From NCBI GenBank assembly GCA_014874295.1, contig JACWAL010000008.1, positions 1 to 54,407 on the forward strand: a DNA stretch of 54,407 nucleotides, read 5' to 3'. The notes under the pieces were generated by a model. The model saw nothing but the letters and a program-made list of their open reading frames with translations, was not told the DNA's origin and made no database searches. The stretch comes from Microcaldota archaeon. Lineage in GTDB: Archaea > Micrarchaeota > Micrarchaeia > Micrarchaeales > Micrarchaeaceae. Below, one piece after another: positions 17,826-25,942 of this stretch (position 1 is its first letter; every line of letters begins with the position of its first letter). The position numbers and the translations under genes are program-made.

Positions 17826-17986
17826 CGCTGCACCAGATATGCTTGTGGTGAATCAATTGGCAAACAAGATAAGGCGTTCACAGATATTTGTCGAGAAACT
17901 CTCTGCTCTTCTACAGGTCTATCACAATCAAGGCCTTCCCTTCCCTATCCAGTTTGCCGTCCATTCCATTCACCAAAAGTGAGAAA

Positions 17987-18058
17987 TGGACCCTGCGGGA
18001 TTCGCACCCGCGACCTCCCGCTTGCAAAGCGGGCGCTCCACTACTGAGCCAAGGGCCC
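17987..18058 (-). tRNA. tRNA-Ala (anticodon UGC)
   Basis: 72 nt cloverleaf with all stems paired. The acceptor GGGCCCT/AGGGTCC contains the G3:U70 pair that marks alanine tRNAs, and the discriminator is A73. The D stem is GCTC/GAGC, the anticodon stem CCCGC/GCGGG with loop TTTGCAA, and the T stem GCGGG/CCCGC. CCA is not encoded. The D loop AGTAGTG has no GG pair and the T loop is TGCGAAT, with G instead of U at position 55. It lies between ileS and the NFACT gene. Confidence 0.95.
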
Positions 18059-18080
18059 CTGAAGGTATGGAACAAAGCAG

Positions 18081-18869
18081 CTATTTATCACTTGCCGTTG
18101 TCGCTGTCTTCACGTAGAATTCGCCGGCCGGAAGCTGTTGCATTATGCCATCAAGGTCGTCGTACTCGAGAATCCGCGCTATCTTCTTCGCCGCGTCGGA
18201 CTTCTTGTCCTCGCCCTGCGATATGCTGACTGCCCTGCCGGCTGCGATGCCGTCAAGCGCAATTTCAGGTATCGTGTTGAGCACGCCGTCCTTCATGAAC
18301 ATCGCCAGGCCCAATGCCGTGCTCCTAAACCACTCTCTCTCCCCTGACATAAGGAAGCTGCCGGTGCCGAGCGATCCCTTTCCCGTGGACTTGCTAATCT
18401 GCTCCCTCCTGAGCGCATAGACGTCCACGCTGCGCAGCGATTCCTTCCATGCGCTGGAGTAGGAAGCGGCGAACTGCGCGACCTCGCGCTTCACCTTCCC
18501 GTCCGCATTTACGCCGTCCTTCAGGATCACCACTGACGCGCCGAATATATCGGCATGGAAAAAGAGGTCGTTATCCTCAAAATGCCGCGAGTTCATCAGC
18601 TCGTTCTGGTGGGCGTCCCTGCCTCCTATTACGAGCCTGCCATCGCTCGCCATGAACCAGTGGAACGACTCGTACCACTTCTTCTCCCTGACCTTCCTTG
18701 CCCTCTTCTCCTTGTCGTCGCTCTCCTCCCTCACTTTCTCGAGCTGCATCTCCAGGTCCTTGACCGCCTTCCCGGCGCCCTTCGCTTTGGCCTCTAGCTT
18801 CTTCGCCCTCTCATAGTAGTCCCTGGCGTTCTCCTGAGCACTCTTCGTGAAGTCTATTCTCACTTCCAT
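18081..18869 (-). CDS. Short NFACT protein (coiled coil plus NFACT-R domain)
   Basis: 262 aa. The first 85 residues are a charged coiled coil. The rest is the NFACT-R (DUF814) domain with WYESFHWFMASDGRLVIGGRDA near residue 80, then NDLFFHADIFGASVVILKDG and ALRREQISKSTGKGSL. Full-length RqcH/NEMF proteins of about 650 aa also have an NFACT-N domain that binds tailing tRNA; it is absent here. The coiled coil and R domain contact stalled 60S/50S subunits, so a ribosome-rescue role is plausible but the tailing step cannot be assumed. It lies next to tRNA-Ala(UGC) and upstream of that tRNA on the same strand. The sequence reads as an intact short form, not a pseudogene. Confidence 0.8.
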   Translation of the reverse strand: MEVRIDFTKSAQENARDYYERAKKLEAKAKGAGKAVKDLEMQLEKVREESDDKEKRARKVREKKWYESFHWFMASDGRLVIGGRDAHQNELMNSRHFEDNDLFFHADIFGASVVILKDGVNADGKVKREVAQFAASYSSAWKESLRSVDVYALRREQISKSTGKGSLGTGSFLMSGEREWFRSTALGLAMFMKDGVLNTIPEIALDGIAAGRAVSISQGEDKKSDAAKKIARILEYDDLDGIMQQLPAGEFYVKTATTASDK

Positions 18870-18888
18870 CCCTTCACTCCTTCGCTCT

Positions 18889-19086
18889 TCAGACCGCGGC
18901 GAGAGGTATCGTGCCGGTGATGAGCAGCGATACTATTATGCCTATTATGAACCCCGCGGCGCCTATAATCAGTATGCTGATTATTATCATCTTGGCGCTC
19001 CTCTTGAACTCCTCATTAGTGGGCTTGTAGCTTATGTTGAGCACGTGTCTGGAGTTGTCGATGAATGCCTTTATTCTGCCTATCAT
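18889..19086 (-). CDS. secE: Protein translocase subunit SecE / Sec61-gamma
   Basis: 65 aa with one C-terminal membrane helix. The amphipathic N-terminal part ISYKPTNEEFKRSAKMI is the SecE/Sss1 signature that clamps SecY, and IIISILIIGAAGFIIGIIV is the membrane helix. The length is typical of archaea. It reads toward the short NFACT gene, 20 bases away, so both may share a transcript. SecF and SecD lie 4 kb further on, but SecY is not in the window. Confidence 0.92.
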   Translation of the reverse strand: MIGRIKAFIDNSRHVLNISYKPTNEEFKRSAKMIIISILIIGAAGFIIGIIVSLLITGTIPLAAV

Positions 19087-19156
19087 GCGAACCGTACCGC
19101 TGGAAGCAAGTCTATTAGTCTTTCACCAAGAAGGATATTAAGCCTTTGTGGTATCG

Positions 19157-20305
19157 ATGAAATACGACGCAATACAGATAAGGTTCGGCGAGCTGTGGCT
19201 GAAGGGCGAGAACAGGGACGCATTCATTTCGGCGCTCTACAGGAACGTCTCCAACGCCGTACGCGGCCTCGAATACGCGTCACTGTCCAAGCAGAGGGAT
19301 TCGTTCATGGTAGGGCTGGACGGCAAGTCCGACATTGAAGGGCTGGTGTCCGCGCTGTCATACGTTCCTGGAATATCGTGGTTTTCGCCGATTATGATTG
19401 CCAAGCCTGAGTTACGCGACATGATGAGGAAGGCGCAGTCGTTCGCAAGGGAAGCGAAGGGCAAGGTCAGAATAGAGGCGAAGCGCTCGTTCAAGGGCCA
19501 CAAGTTCAACTCCATGGAAATAGTCAGTGCCATGCTGAAGGCGTCGAAGACAAAGTCGTTCAAGCTCAACCTGGACAAAGATGCCGATGACACGCTCTAC
19601 ATAACGGTCGAGAAGGAGCGTGCGTTCCTGCACCTCAACAAGATAAATGGAGTTGGCGGCCTGCCCGTAGGTACGTCCGGCAAGTGCATCGTGCTGCTCT
19701 CCGGAGGCATAGACTCGCCCGTGGCGTCGTTTTACGCCATGAAGCGCGGGCTCCTGCCGATATACCTGCACTTCTACACGTTCCCGGACAGGGAGGCCGT
19801 GCTGAAGTCGAAAATCCCCAAGATGATAAAGGCGCTTGCCAAGTACTCGAACGGTGCGAAGGTATATTATGTGCCGGCATACCTGTTCCAGGCCGCCGCG
19901 ATGAAGATGGACACGCGATTCGAGCTCGTGGTCTTCAAGCGGTTCATGTACAACGTGGCCGCAAGGATAGCGGAGAAAGAGGCCGCGCTCTCCATCGTAA
20001 CAGGGGAAAGCATCGGCCAGGTCGCATCGCAGACCATAGAGAACATGTCCGCATCGCAGAAAGGCGTATCTCAGCTGATACTCAGGCCGCTGTCGGGCTT
20101 CGACAAGGACGAGATAATCAGGAAAGCCAGGCAGCTTGGCACCTATGGCATGTCCATCCAGGAATACAAGGACGTTTGTTCGATAAGGATAAAGAGGCCG
20201 GCCACCCGCGCTGCAGCGGAGCAGGTCGACAGGCTCTACGCGAGGTGCAAGCTCGATGCAGTCGAAGCGAAGTCGATTAGGGCTGCTCTGTCTGTTTCGT
20301 ACTAG
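19157..20305 (+). CDS. thiI: tRNA 4-thiouridine synthase ThiI (without rhodanese domain)
   Basis: 382 aa. An N-terminal ferredoxin-like part (IRFGELWLKGENRDAF) and THUMP domain (about 60-165) hold the tRNA. The PP-loop is LLSGGIDSPVASF near residue 180, which adenylates U8. The C-terminal part has VTGESIGQVASQT and EYKDVCSIRIKRP, whose Cys is a candidate for the sulfur-relay step. There is no rhodanese domain, as is usual in archaea. ATG 19157 is preferred to the GTG three codons earlier. It is divergent from secE with about 70 bases between starts. Confidence 0.93.
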   Translation: MKYDAIQIRFGELWLKGENRDAFISALYRNVSNAVRGLEYASLSKQRDSFMVGLDGKSDIEGLVSALSYVPGISWFSPIMIAKPELRDMMRKAQSFAREAKGKVRIEAKRSFKGHKFNSMEIVSAMLKASKTKSFKLNLDKDADDTLYITVEKERAFLHLNKINGVGGLPVGTSGKCIVLLSGGIDSPVASFYAMKRGLLPIYLHFYTFPDREAVLKSKIPKMIKALAKYSNGAKVYYVPAYLFQAAAMKMDTRFELVVFKRFMYNVAARIAEKEAALSIVTGESIGQVASQTIENMSASQKGVSQLILRPLSGFDKDEIIRKARQLGTYGMSIQEYKDVCSIRIKRPATRAAAEQVDRLYARCKLDAVEAKSIRAALSVSY

Positions 20306-20379
20306 GGGCTGCAAAATCCACCAGTTACGTTCCTTTGCGGTCTGTCTGTATCGTCACTAGACGAAGACCCCGCGCAACC

Positions 20380-20388
20380 TTATATATC
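20380..20388 (+). promoter_or_regulatory. TATA box upstream of the GHKL/HELDH gene
   Basis: TTATATATC is a strong archaeal TATA match. It predicts a transcript start near 20405-20412, about 100 bases ahead of the first in-frame ATG of the gene at 20505. Confidence 0.55.
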
Positions 20389-20399
20389 TCGGACTTCGC

Positions 20400-20504
20400 A
20401 AATTCTATGGTGAGAATACGAGTTCAAAGCAGATAAGGGGGGAGACAGTCAACAGCACCTCTACCACAAACGGCGCGAGCATCAGGCGCGATGGGCTCTA
20501 CTAT
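20400..20504 (+). other. In-frame coding-like extension ahead of ATG 20505, without a canonical start
   Basis: The frame of the gene at 20505 stays open back past the TATA box and translates to a plausible protein stretch ending in GASIRRDGLYYMGILETYRV, but has no ATG, GTG or TTG. An ATG at 20408, where leaderless transcription would begin, is one frame out and opens only nine codons (MVRIRVQSR). Either 20505 is the true start, or the start is non-canonical, or there is a small indel or frameshift. Confidence 0.35.
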
Positions 20505-21953
20505 ATGGGCATACTTGAAACTTACCGGGTAAAATGGAGCTTGGAGAAGACTGCCCGCGACATACTACAGAACTTCTTCGATCATGAAAGGACGCTGGAA
20601 AACGTGAATTTTGACCTGACCAAGGATGCCGGAAGATATCGCGTAAGAATATCCAACTCTGCCGAATATGATCATCGAATGCTTTTGCACATTGGGGCGA
20701 CGGACAAGACGTCAGGAATGTGCGCAGGTGGGTTCGGTGAAGGCGCAAAAATAGCCGCCTTGATTCTTCTGCGCGACTATGGGTTCGAAAGGGTAACATA
20801 TGCGTCCAGTGATTGGCAGGTAAGGTTCTCGCTATGCCCGCTGCCAGAGGATGACTACCCCAAGCCGGTGCGCGGCCTGTTTGCCGAGATAACAAACACG
20901 GGCAAGAAGATCAATGGCAATTATATCGAGCTTATCGCCTCATCCAAGGAAAATGCAGAGGCGATACTGGGGGCAAGGAACCTGTTCTACAGCCCAGACA
21001 ATCCAGACTTCAGCAATCCCGTCCTCGACGTGCCCGGCACGGGCAGGTTCAAGCTTCTCAGCACCGAGAAAGACCAGCGCAGCGGGAACCTATACATAGC
21101 GGGCCAACGGACCAATTACTATGAAGACAAGTGGCAGACTGTAGAGGACGTTAACCTCTGGGTCGCCAGGTCCGACCTGCTGCCGAAGGACAGGGATCGT
21201 GGCAAGATCTCGTTTTCCGAGATGGACTCTCTTATAGACCACCTCGTGCAGAACAGCCCCAACGACAAGCTTGAAGCGGCCCTCTTTGCAATGAAGCCTA
21301 TTTGGGACAAGCCAATGTACTCCACACAGGTGGGATACAAGATAATGGAAAAGACTGTGCACCGCATGGCGGAATCCGGGATGAAATATGCCTTCGAGAA
21401 CCAATATTTGGCGGATAATCTGCCATACAGCGCGATGCTAATCAAAGAGAATCTCAAGTCATCGGGATACAAGGTTGTGCCACCCTTCTTCAAACAGCTC
21501 GGGATGAAGGGCGCAATGGAGAAATACAAGGAGCTGCAGTCCCATTTCAGGATTGAGGCAAGCAGGCTGGAGGCCCGCCGCATAGGTCTCCTGCAGCAGG
21601 CTGCTGCACTCTTCGGAAAGGAGAACAAGGAGGTCTGGGTCTACGACGCGGAGAGCGAGAAGAACATAATCCATGGGCAATACAATAACGAGTTCATATG
21701 GCTCTCCAAGCAGACCCTAACATATGATTTCGGCAAGGCACTGGCAACTTACGTCCACGAGCTTGATCACAAGTACGGCACTGACCAGAGCGCAGAATTC
21801 AGCTCTGCACTCACGGGTAGCATGGCTACTATAATGACTGCAATGGGCGAGAAAAAGAAAGATTTTGCCTTGCTCAGAAGGGAATGGGCCCCAGAAGCCA
21901 AGAGCGAGAATCTGTTCGCCAGGTTGTTCGGCTCCATGCACGTAGACAGGTGA
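20505..21953 (+). CDS. GHKL-type ATPase with C-terminal HELDH metallopeptidase-like motif
   Basis: 482 aa, not a named family to me. The N-terminal 160 residues look like a GHKL (Hsp90/MutL/histidine kinase) ATP site: RDILQNFFD as the N box, then GATDKTSG and GGFGEGAKIAALIL as the lid and G boxes. The middle (about 160-330) is mixed alpha/beta. Near residue 420, ATYVHELDHKYGTDQSAEF carries HExxH, the zinc-protease signature, with an acidic residue further on as a possible third ligand. The pairing suggests ATP-gated proteolysis or a chaperone-like role, but nothing here shows the substrate. Its neighbours are housekeeping genes on both sides and its stop is six bases from the Rio1 gene end. 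Confidence 0.6.
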   Translation: MGILETYRVKWSLEKTARDILQNFFDHERTLENVNFDLTKDAGRYRVRISNSAEYDHRMLLHIGATDKTSGMCAGGFGEGAKIAALILLRDYGFERVTYASSDWQVRFSLCPLPEDDYPKPVRGLFAEITNTGKKINGNYIELIASSKENAEAILGARNLFYSPDNPDFSNPVLDVPGTGRFKLLSTEKDQRSGNLYIAGQRTNYYEDKWQTVEDVNLWVARSDLLPKDRDRGKISFSEMDSLIDHLVQNSPNDKLEAALFAMKPIWDKPMYSTQVGYKIMEKTVHRMAESGMKYAFENQYLADNLPYSAMLIKENLKSSGYKVVPPFFKQLGMKGAMEKYKELQSHFRIEASRLEARRIGLLQQAAALFGKENKEVWVYDAESEKNIIHGQYNNEFIWLSKQTLTYDFGKALATYVHELDHKYGTDQSAEFSSALTGSMATIMTAMGEKKKDFALLRREWAPEAKSENLFARLFGSMHVDR

Positions 21954-21959
21954 TCCCAA

Positions 21960-22745
21960 CTACTCCTCAAAGGGCTTGCCAGTAATCCTGGAGTATGTGT
22001 TGCGCTCTGACACCCCCAACCCATGCGCCTTGTTGAAATAGTTTACAATGTTCCATATGTCCCTCCTTAGGAAATCGTCGGCGCGTGGATGCCTTGTGAC
22101 CACGGCCTGCCCGAAATCTATGAAGTACGGCTTGTTTCCGCGCACGAGGACGTTGTACTCGCTGAGGTCGCCATGCACGAGACCATGCTGGTAAAGCGCC
22201 TTCGTGTACCTGATGATGAGCCGCAGCATCTCCTTGGCTTCCTTCGCGCCGAGCGACACATCCGCGAGCCTGGGGGCGGGTCCGCTCTCATCGCCTATGT
22301 ACTGCATCGCCAGTATGTTGCCGTTGAACATGTACGGTCTGGGAGAGGATATGCCCGCCTTCTCGGCTATCTCGAGGTTGCCAAACTCCTTCTTGCACCA
22401 GGTCTCTATTATCTCCTGCCTCGTCCTTCCTATCCTCTTGAAGCGAGGATCGCCTATTATGTAGTCATCCATGGAAAAGAAGCTCGAGTTCTCGACCCTG
22501 AACATCTTGACTATGATGTATGGTTCGCCCTTGACCATGTCAGAAGTGCCTGGGCTAGCTACATAGATATCTGATTCCTTACCCTTCGCGAACACGGAGC
22601 CCATGCCCCCAATTATGCCCTTGTTGTAGAACTTGCTCAGGTAAATGGCGGCCTTCCTGTTGAGCCCTCCCTCTATGCTCTCCCTTTCCTTCAGGAGAAC
22701 CTTCTCCTTGCTGGGCTCCTTCCTTCTGCCTAACCTCCTAGCCAT
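21960..22745 (-). CDS. rio1: RIO1-type atypical serine kinase
   Basis: 261 aa. The RIO signatures are complete: a flexible-loop region GMGSVFAKGKESDIYVA near residue 45, the catalytic loop HGDLSEYNVLV near 195 with Asp as base, and the metal-binding IDFGQAV near 210. The N-terminus is Arg/Lys rich (RRLGRRKEPSKEK). Rio1 is required late in 40S/30S maturation in archaea and eukaryotes. Length is typical. Its start is divergent from the small membrane protein gene, with about 70 bases of AT-rich sequence between. Confidence 0.94.
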   Translation of the reverse strand: MARRLGRRKEPSKEKVLLKERESIEGGLNRKAAIYLSKFYNKGIIGGMGSVFAKGKESDIYVASPGTSDMVKGEPYIIVKMFRVENSSFFSMDDYIIGDPRFKRIGRTRQEIIETWCKKEFGNLEIAEKAGISSPRPYMFNGNILAMQYIGDESGPAPRLADVSLGAKEAKEMLRLIIRYTKALYQHGLVHGDLSEYNVLVRGNKPYFIDFGQAVVTRHPRADDFLRRDIWNIVNYFNKAHGLGVSERNTYSRITGKPFEE

Positions 22746-22813
22746 TGGTCCATCCTCTCGCGGTCATAGATATTAATTTAAAGGTTTGTTGTTTATTAAT
22801 ACTTGGTGAATCG

Positions 22814-23086
22814 ATGCCGAAAGAGAAACCAAGCGTTATAACGATAGACCCGAGTCTACAGTATGAACGCATGCTGCACTACAAGGAGAAGCACTCCGGA
22901 TGGATAATCTACAACTCAGTTTATTGGGGGATCTACCTTTTTGCGATAGGCATACTCCTGGTATCTGGCACTGTGACGAGCGTCGCAGGATTCTTTGGAT
23001 GGGCCCTGATGCTGCTCGCAATCTTCGTGATTGTACACGGATTCACGAGCTCGCTGCACCTGAAGCTCATGAAGCACCACGGCTGA
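22814..23086 (+). CDS. Small membrane protein of unknown function
   Basis: 90 aa. A charged N-terminal 30 residues (EKPSVITIDPSLQYERMLHYKEK) is followed by two predicted membrane helices (about 33-51 and 57-76) and a short basic tail LKLMKHHG. I do not recognise the family. The ATG at 22814 follows TGGTGAATCG, a GGTGA ribosome site six bases away. It is followed by a T-rich terminator and the SecF gene. A helper role for the Sec pathway is only a guess from position. Confidence 0.6.
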   Translation: MPKEKPSVITIDPSLQYERMLHYKEKHSGWIIYNSVYWGIYLFAIGILLVSGTVTSVAGFFGWALMLLAIFVIVHGFTSSLHLKLMKHHG

Positions 23087-23100
23087 AAGGCCGTGGCCCT

Positions 23101-23132
23101 TCCTCTTTTCCTTTTTCCATTTTTATTTGTTG
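23101..23132 (+). terminator. T-rich run between the small membrane gene and secF
   Basis: TTTTCC, TTTTTCC and TTTTTATTTGTT follow each other just past the stop of the upstream gene. Runs of T of this kind end archaeal transcripts; the final TTTTTATTTG may also serve as the TATA box of secF. Confidence 0.45.
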
Positions 23133-23149
23133 CTCTTACGTTTTGATTG

Positions 23150-24307
23150 ATGTCCATGCAGGTTCCAAATATATACGAAAGCAGGCACTACAAGCTCTAT
23201 GTCATCATACCAATAGCGATGCTCCTGATCAGCCTGTACTTCATACCGAAGATACAGCTCGATTCGTCGCTTAGAGGAGGAATAACGATAACGCTGCAGT
23301 CGAACAGCAGTATGGACCAGAGGCAGCTTGTCTCGCTGGTAGATTCCGCGATACCGGGTGCAGAGGCGACAGTGGCGCGCGCCCCTGGCGGGGTATCGGT
23401 AACTATAGCGAGCAATGCAAGCATATCCAACGCGGAGGCGTACTTGCTGGGCGCATATTCATACTACGGAAATTACACGCAGGCGAGGTACGTCGCTACG
23501 AGCCTGTCGTCGCTTCTGACCAGTCAGCCCAACAACGCGACCCTCCAGGCAGACCTCGCATCTGCCAATGCAAACGTGTCCACATACCTCTCCAGGCTGA
23601 ATTCCAGCATAAAGGGCGAGTTCTCAAGCCTGTCCGCGATGCTTCCGAACTCCACTTACAACACCACGAGTCCTGAAGCCATGCTCAACTCCGGCAAGTC
23701 GGCGCTCTCCCGCGTCAATTCCATGTACGAGGACAGGGTCATAAGCGCTCTGCACTCAATAGTCCCATTCACCACATATTCGTATCAGACCGTGACGGCC
23801 ACGCTCAGCAACTATTTCCTCGGCCAGGTATTTGACATAATAATCATGTCGTTCATAGTCGTGGGTATAATAGTGCTCTTCGTCTTCAGGAACTTCATAC
23901 CTTCGCTCACGGTCGTGTTCGGCGCGGCGAATGACCTGATAATAGCGCTCGGCGCGATGGGCTTCTTTGGCATACCGTTGGGAGTCGCTTCCATAGGGGG
24001 CCTGCTGATGCTCGTGGGCTACTCGATAGACACGGACATACTTTCTGCGATGAAGGTGCTGAAGAGACACGAGGGCACCCCAGAGGAGAGGGCATTCTCC
24101 ACCCTGAAGACCGGAATGACGATGACGACCACAGCACTAATAGTATTCTCAATACTGTTCATAGTCTCGTACGTGAGCTTCATACCGACGTACTTCGAGA
24201 TATCTGGAGTTGTGCTGGCAGGTCTCGTAGGGGATATACTGGCCACATGGTTTGGCAACGTGGTGCTGGTGCTGTGGTACAAGAAGAGAAAGGAACGCAC
24301 GAGGTGA
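23150..24307 (+). CDS. secF: Protein-export membrane protein SecF
   Basis: 385 aa. One N-terminal membrane helix (about 12-32), then a periplasm-equivalent loop unusually rich in Ala, Ser and Asn (about 70-200), then five membrane helices. The SecF signature is SIGGLLMLVGYSIDTDIL near residue 285, with the conserved Asp pair, followed by TGMTMTTTALIVF. SecDF pulls translocated chains forward. ATG 23150 or the ATG two codons later. SecD starts four bases after the stop, the archaeal gene order. The long loop has few charged residues, fitting an external location. Confidence 0.93.
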   Translation: MSMQVPNIYESRHYKLYVIIPIAMLLISLYFIPKIQLDSSLRGGITITLQSNSSMDQRQLVSLVDSAIPGAEATVARAPGGVSVTIASNASISNAEAYLLGAYSYYGNYTQARYVATSLSSLLTSQPNNATLQADLASANANVSTYLSRLNSSIKGEFSSLSAMLPNSTYNTTSPEAMLNSGKSALSRVNSMYEDRVISALHSIVPFTTYSYQTVTATLSNYFLGQVFDIIIMSFIVVGIIVLFVFRNFIPSLTVVFGAANDLIIALGAMGFFGIPLGVASIGGLLMLVGYSIDTDILSAMKVLKRHEGTPEERAFSTLKTGMTMTTTALIVFSILFIVSYVSFIPTYFEISGVVLAGLVGDILATWFGNVVLVLWYKKRKERTR

Positions 24308-24311
24308 CCAC

Positions 24312-25886
24312 ATGTCCGCATTAGACTACCTGAAGGATTATAGGATTCTGGTGCTGCTGCTGATAGTGGTTGCGCTCGTCGCCCTTGACGTGACGTACGG
24401 CATACACTTCGGAATAGAGTTCAGTGGAGGCACGCAGATACCCCTCACGCTCGAGCACAGCGTCAACACCACAACGATGGCGACGCTGATCGCAGACCTG
24501 CAGCAGAGGGTCTCCACATTCGGCCTCAAGCAGGTAAGCGTTGAGGGCGTTGGCAGCTCCGTGATATACATCACCGTTCCTACGATTTCACCTACTGACA
24601 TCAACCAGACGATAAACGTCATCGAGAGCCAGGGCAGGTTCCTTGGCGTGGTTAATGGCAAGGAGGCGCTGAACGGTACCAACATACTGAAAGGCAGCGT
24701 CGGGTCGCTGCCGCCCCAGCAGCTCAACGGCACGGTCTCGTGGGCGGTGCAGTTCTACATAACGCAGTCCTCGACGGCCAAGTTCGCAAAGGCGGTCTTC
24801 GGCGAGGCGGACAAGCCCCTCTACATGTTCCTCGACAGGCCTGTAAATGCCGCCATGGTGGTCAACCAGTCGATACTGGCCAACAAGTCGCTCGGCCTGA
24901 CGGCGCAGCAGAGCCTCGCGGCGATGGAGAAGGCGCTGGCGCTCGGGAACCAGACAATACCTGTTATGACGTTCGCTTCAGGCAGCTCCAGCTCGTCCAG
25001 CGTGATAAGCTTCTTCAAGGCGCACCCCGAGTACAGGACCGCGCTCGCAAGTTACAACATAGACCCGGCAGTCGCGAACGCACTGGAACAGATGAATGTC
25101 ACGGTGAAGCTCGAAAGCGATGCCAACATGACACCGCAGTACTTCCAGGTGTCGATAAACAACACAGAGGTCAACAGCTGGCCGCTCGTCGGCCTACTCT
25201 CCTCGCCGATACTCAATGCCTCGATAACCAACGGCAGCGTCGGGGACAGCTACCAGATATCCGGGTTCACGCCGCCCAGCGTACCATCGCCGCAGCAGTA
25301 CTCATATGCGCAGAACCAGGAGAAGACGATAACCAGCATACTCAACGGCGGTGCGCTGCCCGTGTCGGTCATAGTCGGCAACCCGACCAGCATACCAGCG
25401 ACATTGGGCCAGGAGGCCCTCTACGTCAGCGGCGTCGCGCTGCTGCTTGCGGTCGTGGCGCTCACCATATTCATAACTGTGCGCTACAGGCGCCCATTCC
25501 TCGTACTGCCGATACTGCTCACCACCTTCCTTGAGGTGTTCATAATAATCTCGATACTGGGCACGGTCGGAACGATTGATCTCTCAGGTGTTGCTGGGAT
25601 AATAGCGGTCGTAGGAACCGGAGTCGATGCGCAGATCATCATCACTGACGAGATGCTGCTGAGGGGAACTGAGCACTCGACAGCTAAGGGTGTGCTGGGC
25701 TCCGCCTTTACGATAGTGTGGATAGATGCCCTGCTGCTCGTCGGCGCCATGCTGCCACTGTTCTTCTCAACGTCGCTCGTGACCGTCATCGGCTTCTCCG
25801 AAGCAACGATAATAGGCGCGCTGCTCGGGGTACTCGTCACAAGGCCGGCGTACGGCGCGCTGATAAGCAGGCACTTCTCGCATTGA
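24312..25886 (+). CDS. secD: Protein-export membrane protein SecD
   Basis: 524 aa. The N-terminal helix (about 11-30) is followed by YGIHFGIEFSGGTQIPL, the conserved SecD entry motif, then a large external P1 region (35-370) and a C-terminal bundle of about five helices. The family signature VAGIIAVVGTGVDAQIIITDEML lies near residue 440, with its Asp in the proton-relay position, and SAFTIVWIDALLLVGAMLP follows. It forms a complex with SecF from the adjacent gene. The ATG at 24312 is immediately after secF; a frame starting within secF is not used because it lacks family similarity. Confidence 0.94.
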   Translation: MSALDYLKDYRILVLLLIVVALVALDVTYGIHFGIEFSGGTQIPLTLEHSVNTTTMATLIADLQQRVSTFGLKQVSVEGVGSSVIYITVPTISPTDINQTINVIESQGRFLGVVNGKEALNGTNILKGSVGSLPPQQLNGTVSWAVQFYITQSSTAKFAKAVFGEADKPLYMFLDRPVNAAMVVNQSILANKSLGLTAQQSLAAMEKALALGNQTIPVMTFASGSSSSSSVISFFKAHPEYRTALASYNIDPAVANALEQMNVTVKLESDANMTPQYFQVSINNTEVNSWPLVGLLSSPILNASITNGSVGDSYQISGFTPPSVPSPQQYSYAQNQEKTITSILNGGALPVSVIVGNPTSIPATLGQEALYVSGVALLLAVVALTIFITVRYRRPFLVLPILLTTFLEVFIIISILGTVGTIDLSGVAGIIAVVGTGVDAQIIITDEMLLRGTEHSTAKGVLGSAFTIVWIDALLLVGAMLPLFFSTSLVTVIGFSEATIIGALLGVLVTRPAYGALISRHFSH

Positions 25887-25942
25887 CGCGGAAATGAACC
25901 TCATCCATTTTTATTCCTTCCATACGTTATGTGAACGATCTC

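Noticed and set aside
17839-17982. 47-codon plus-strand frame between ileS and tRNA-Ala
   Set aside because: No ribosome site, no recognisable domain and ordinary intergenic composition; a short minus-strand frame (MNGMDGKLDREGKAL) there is equally unsupported.
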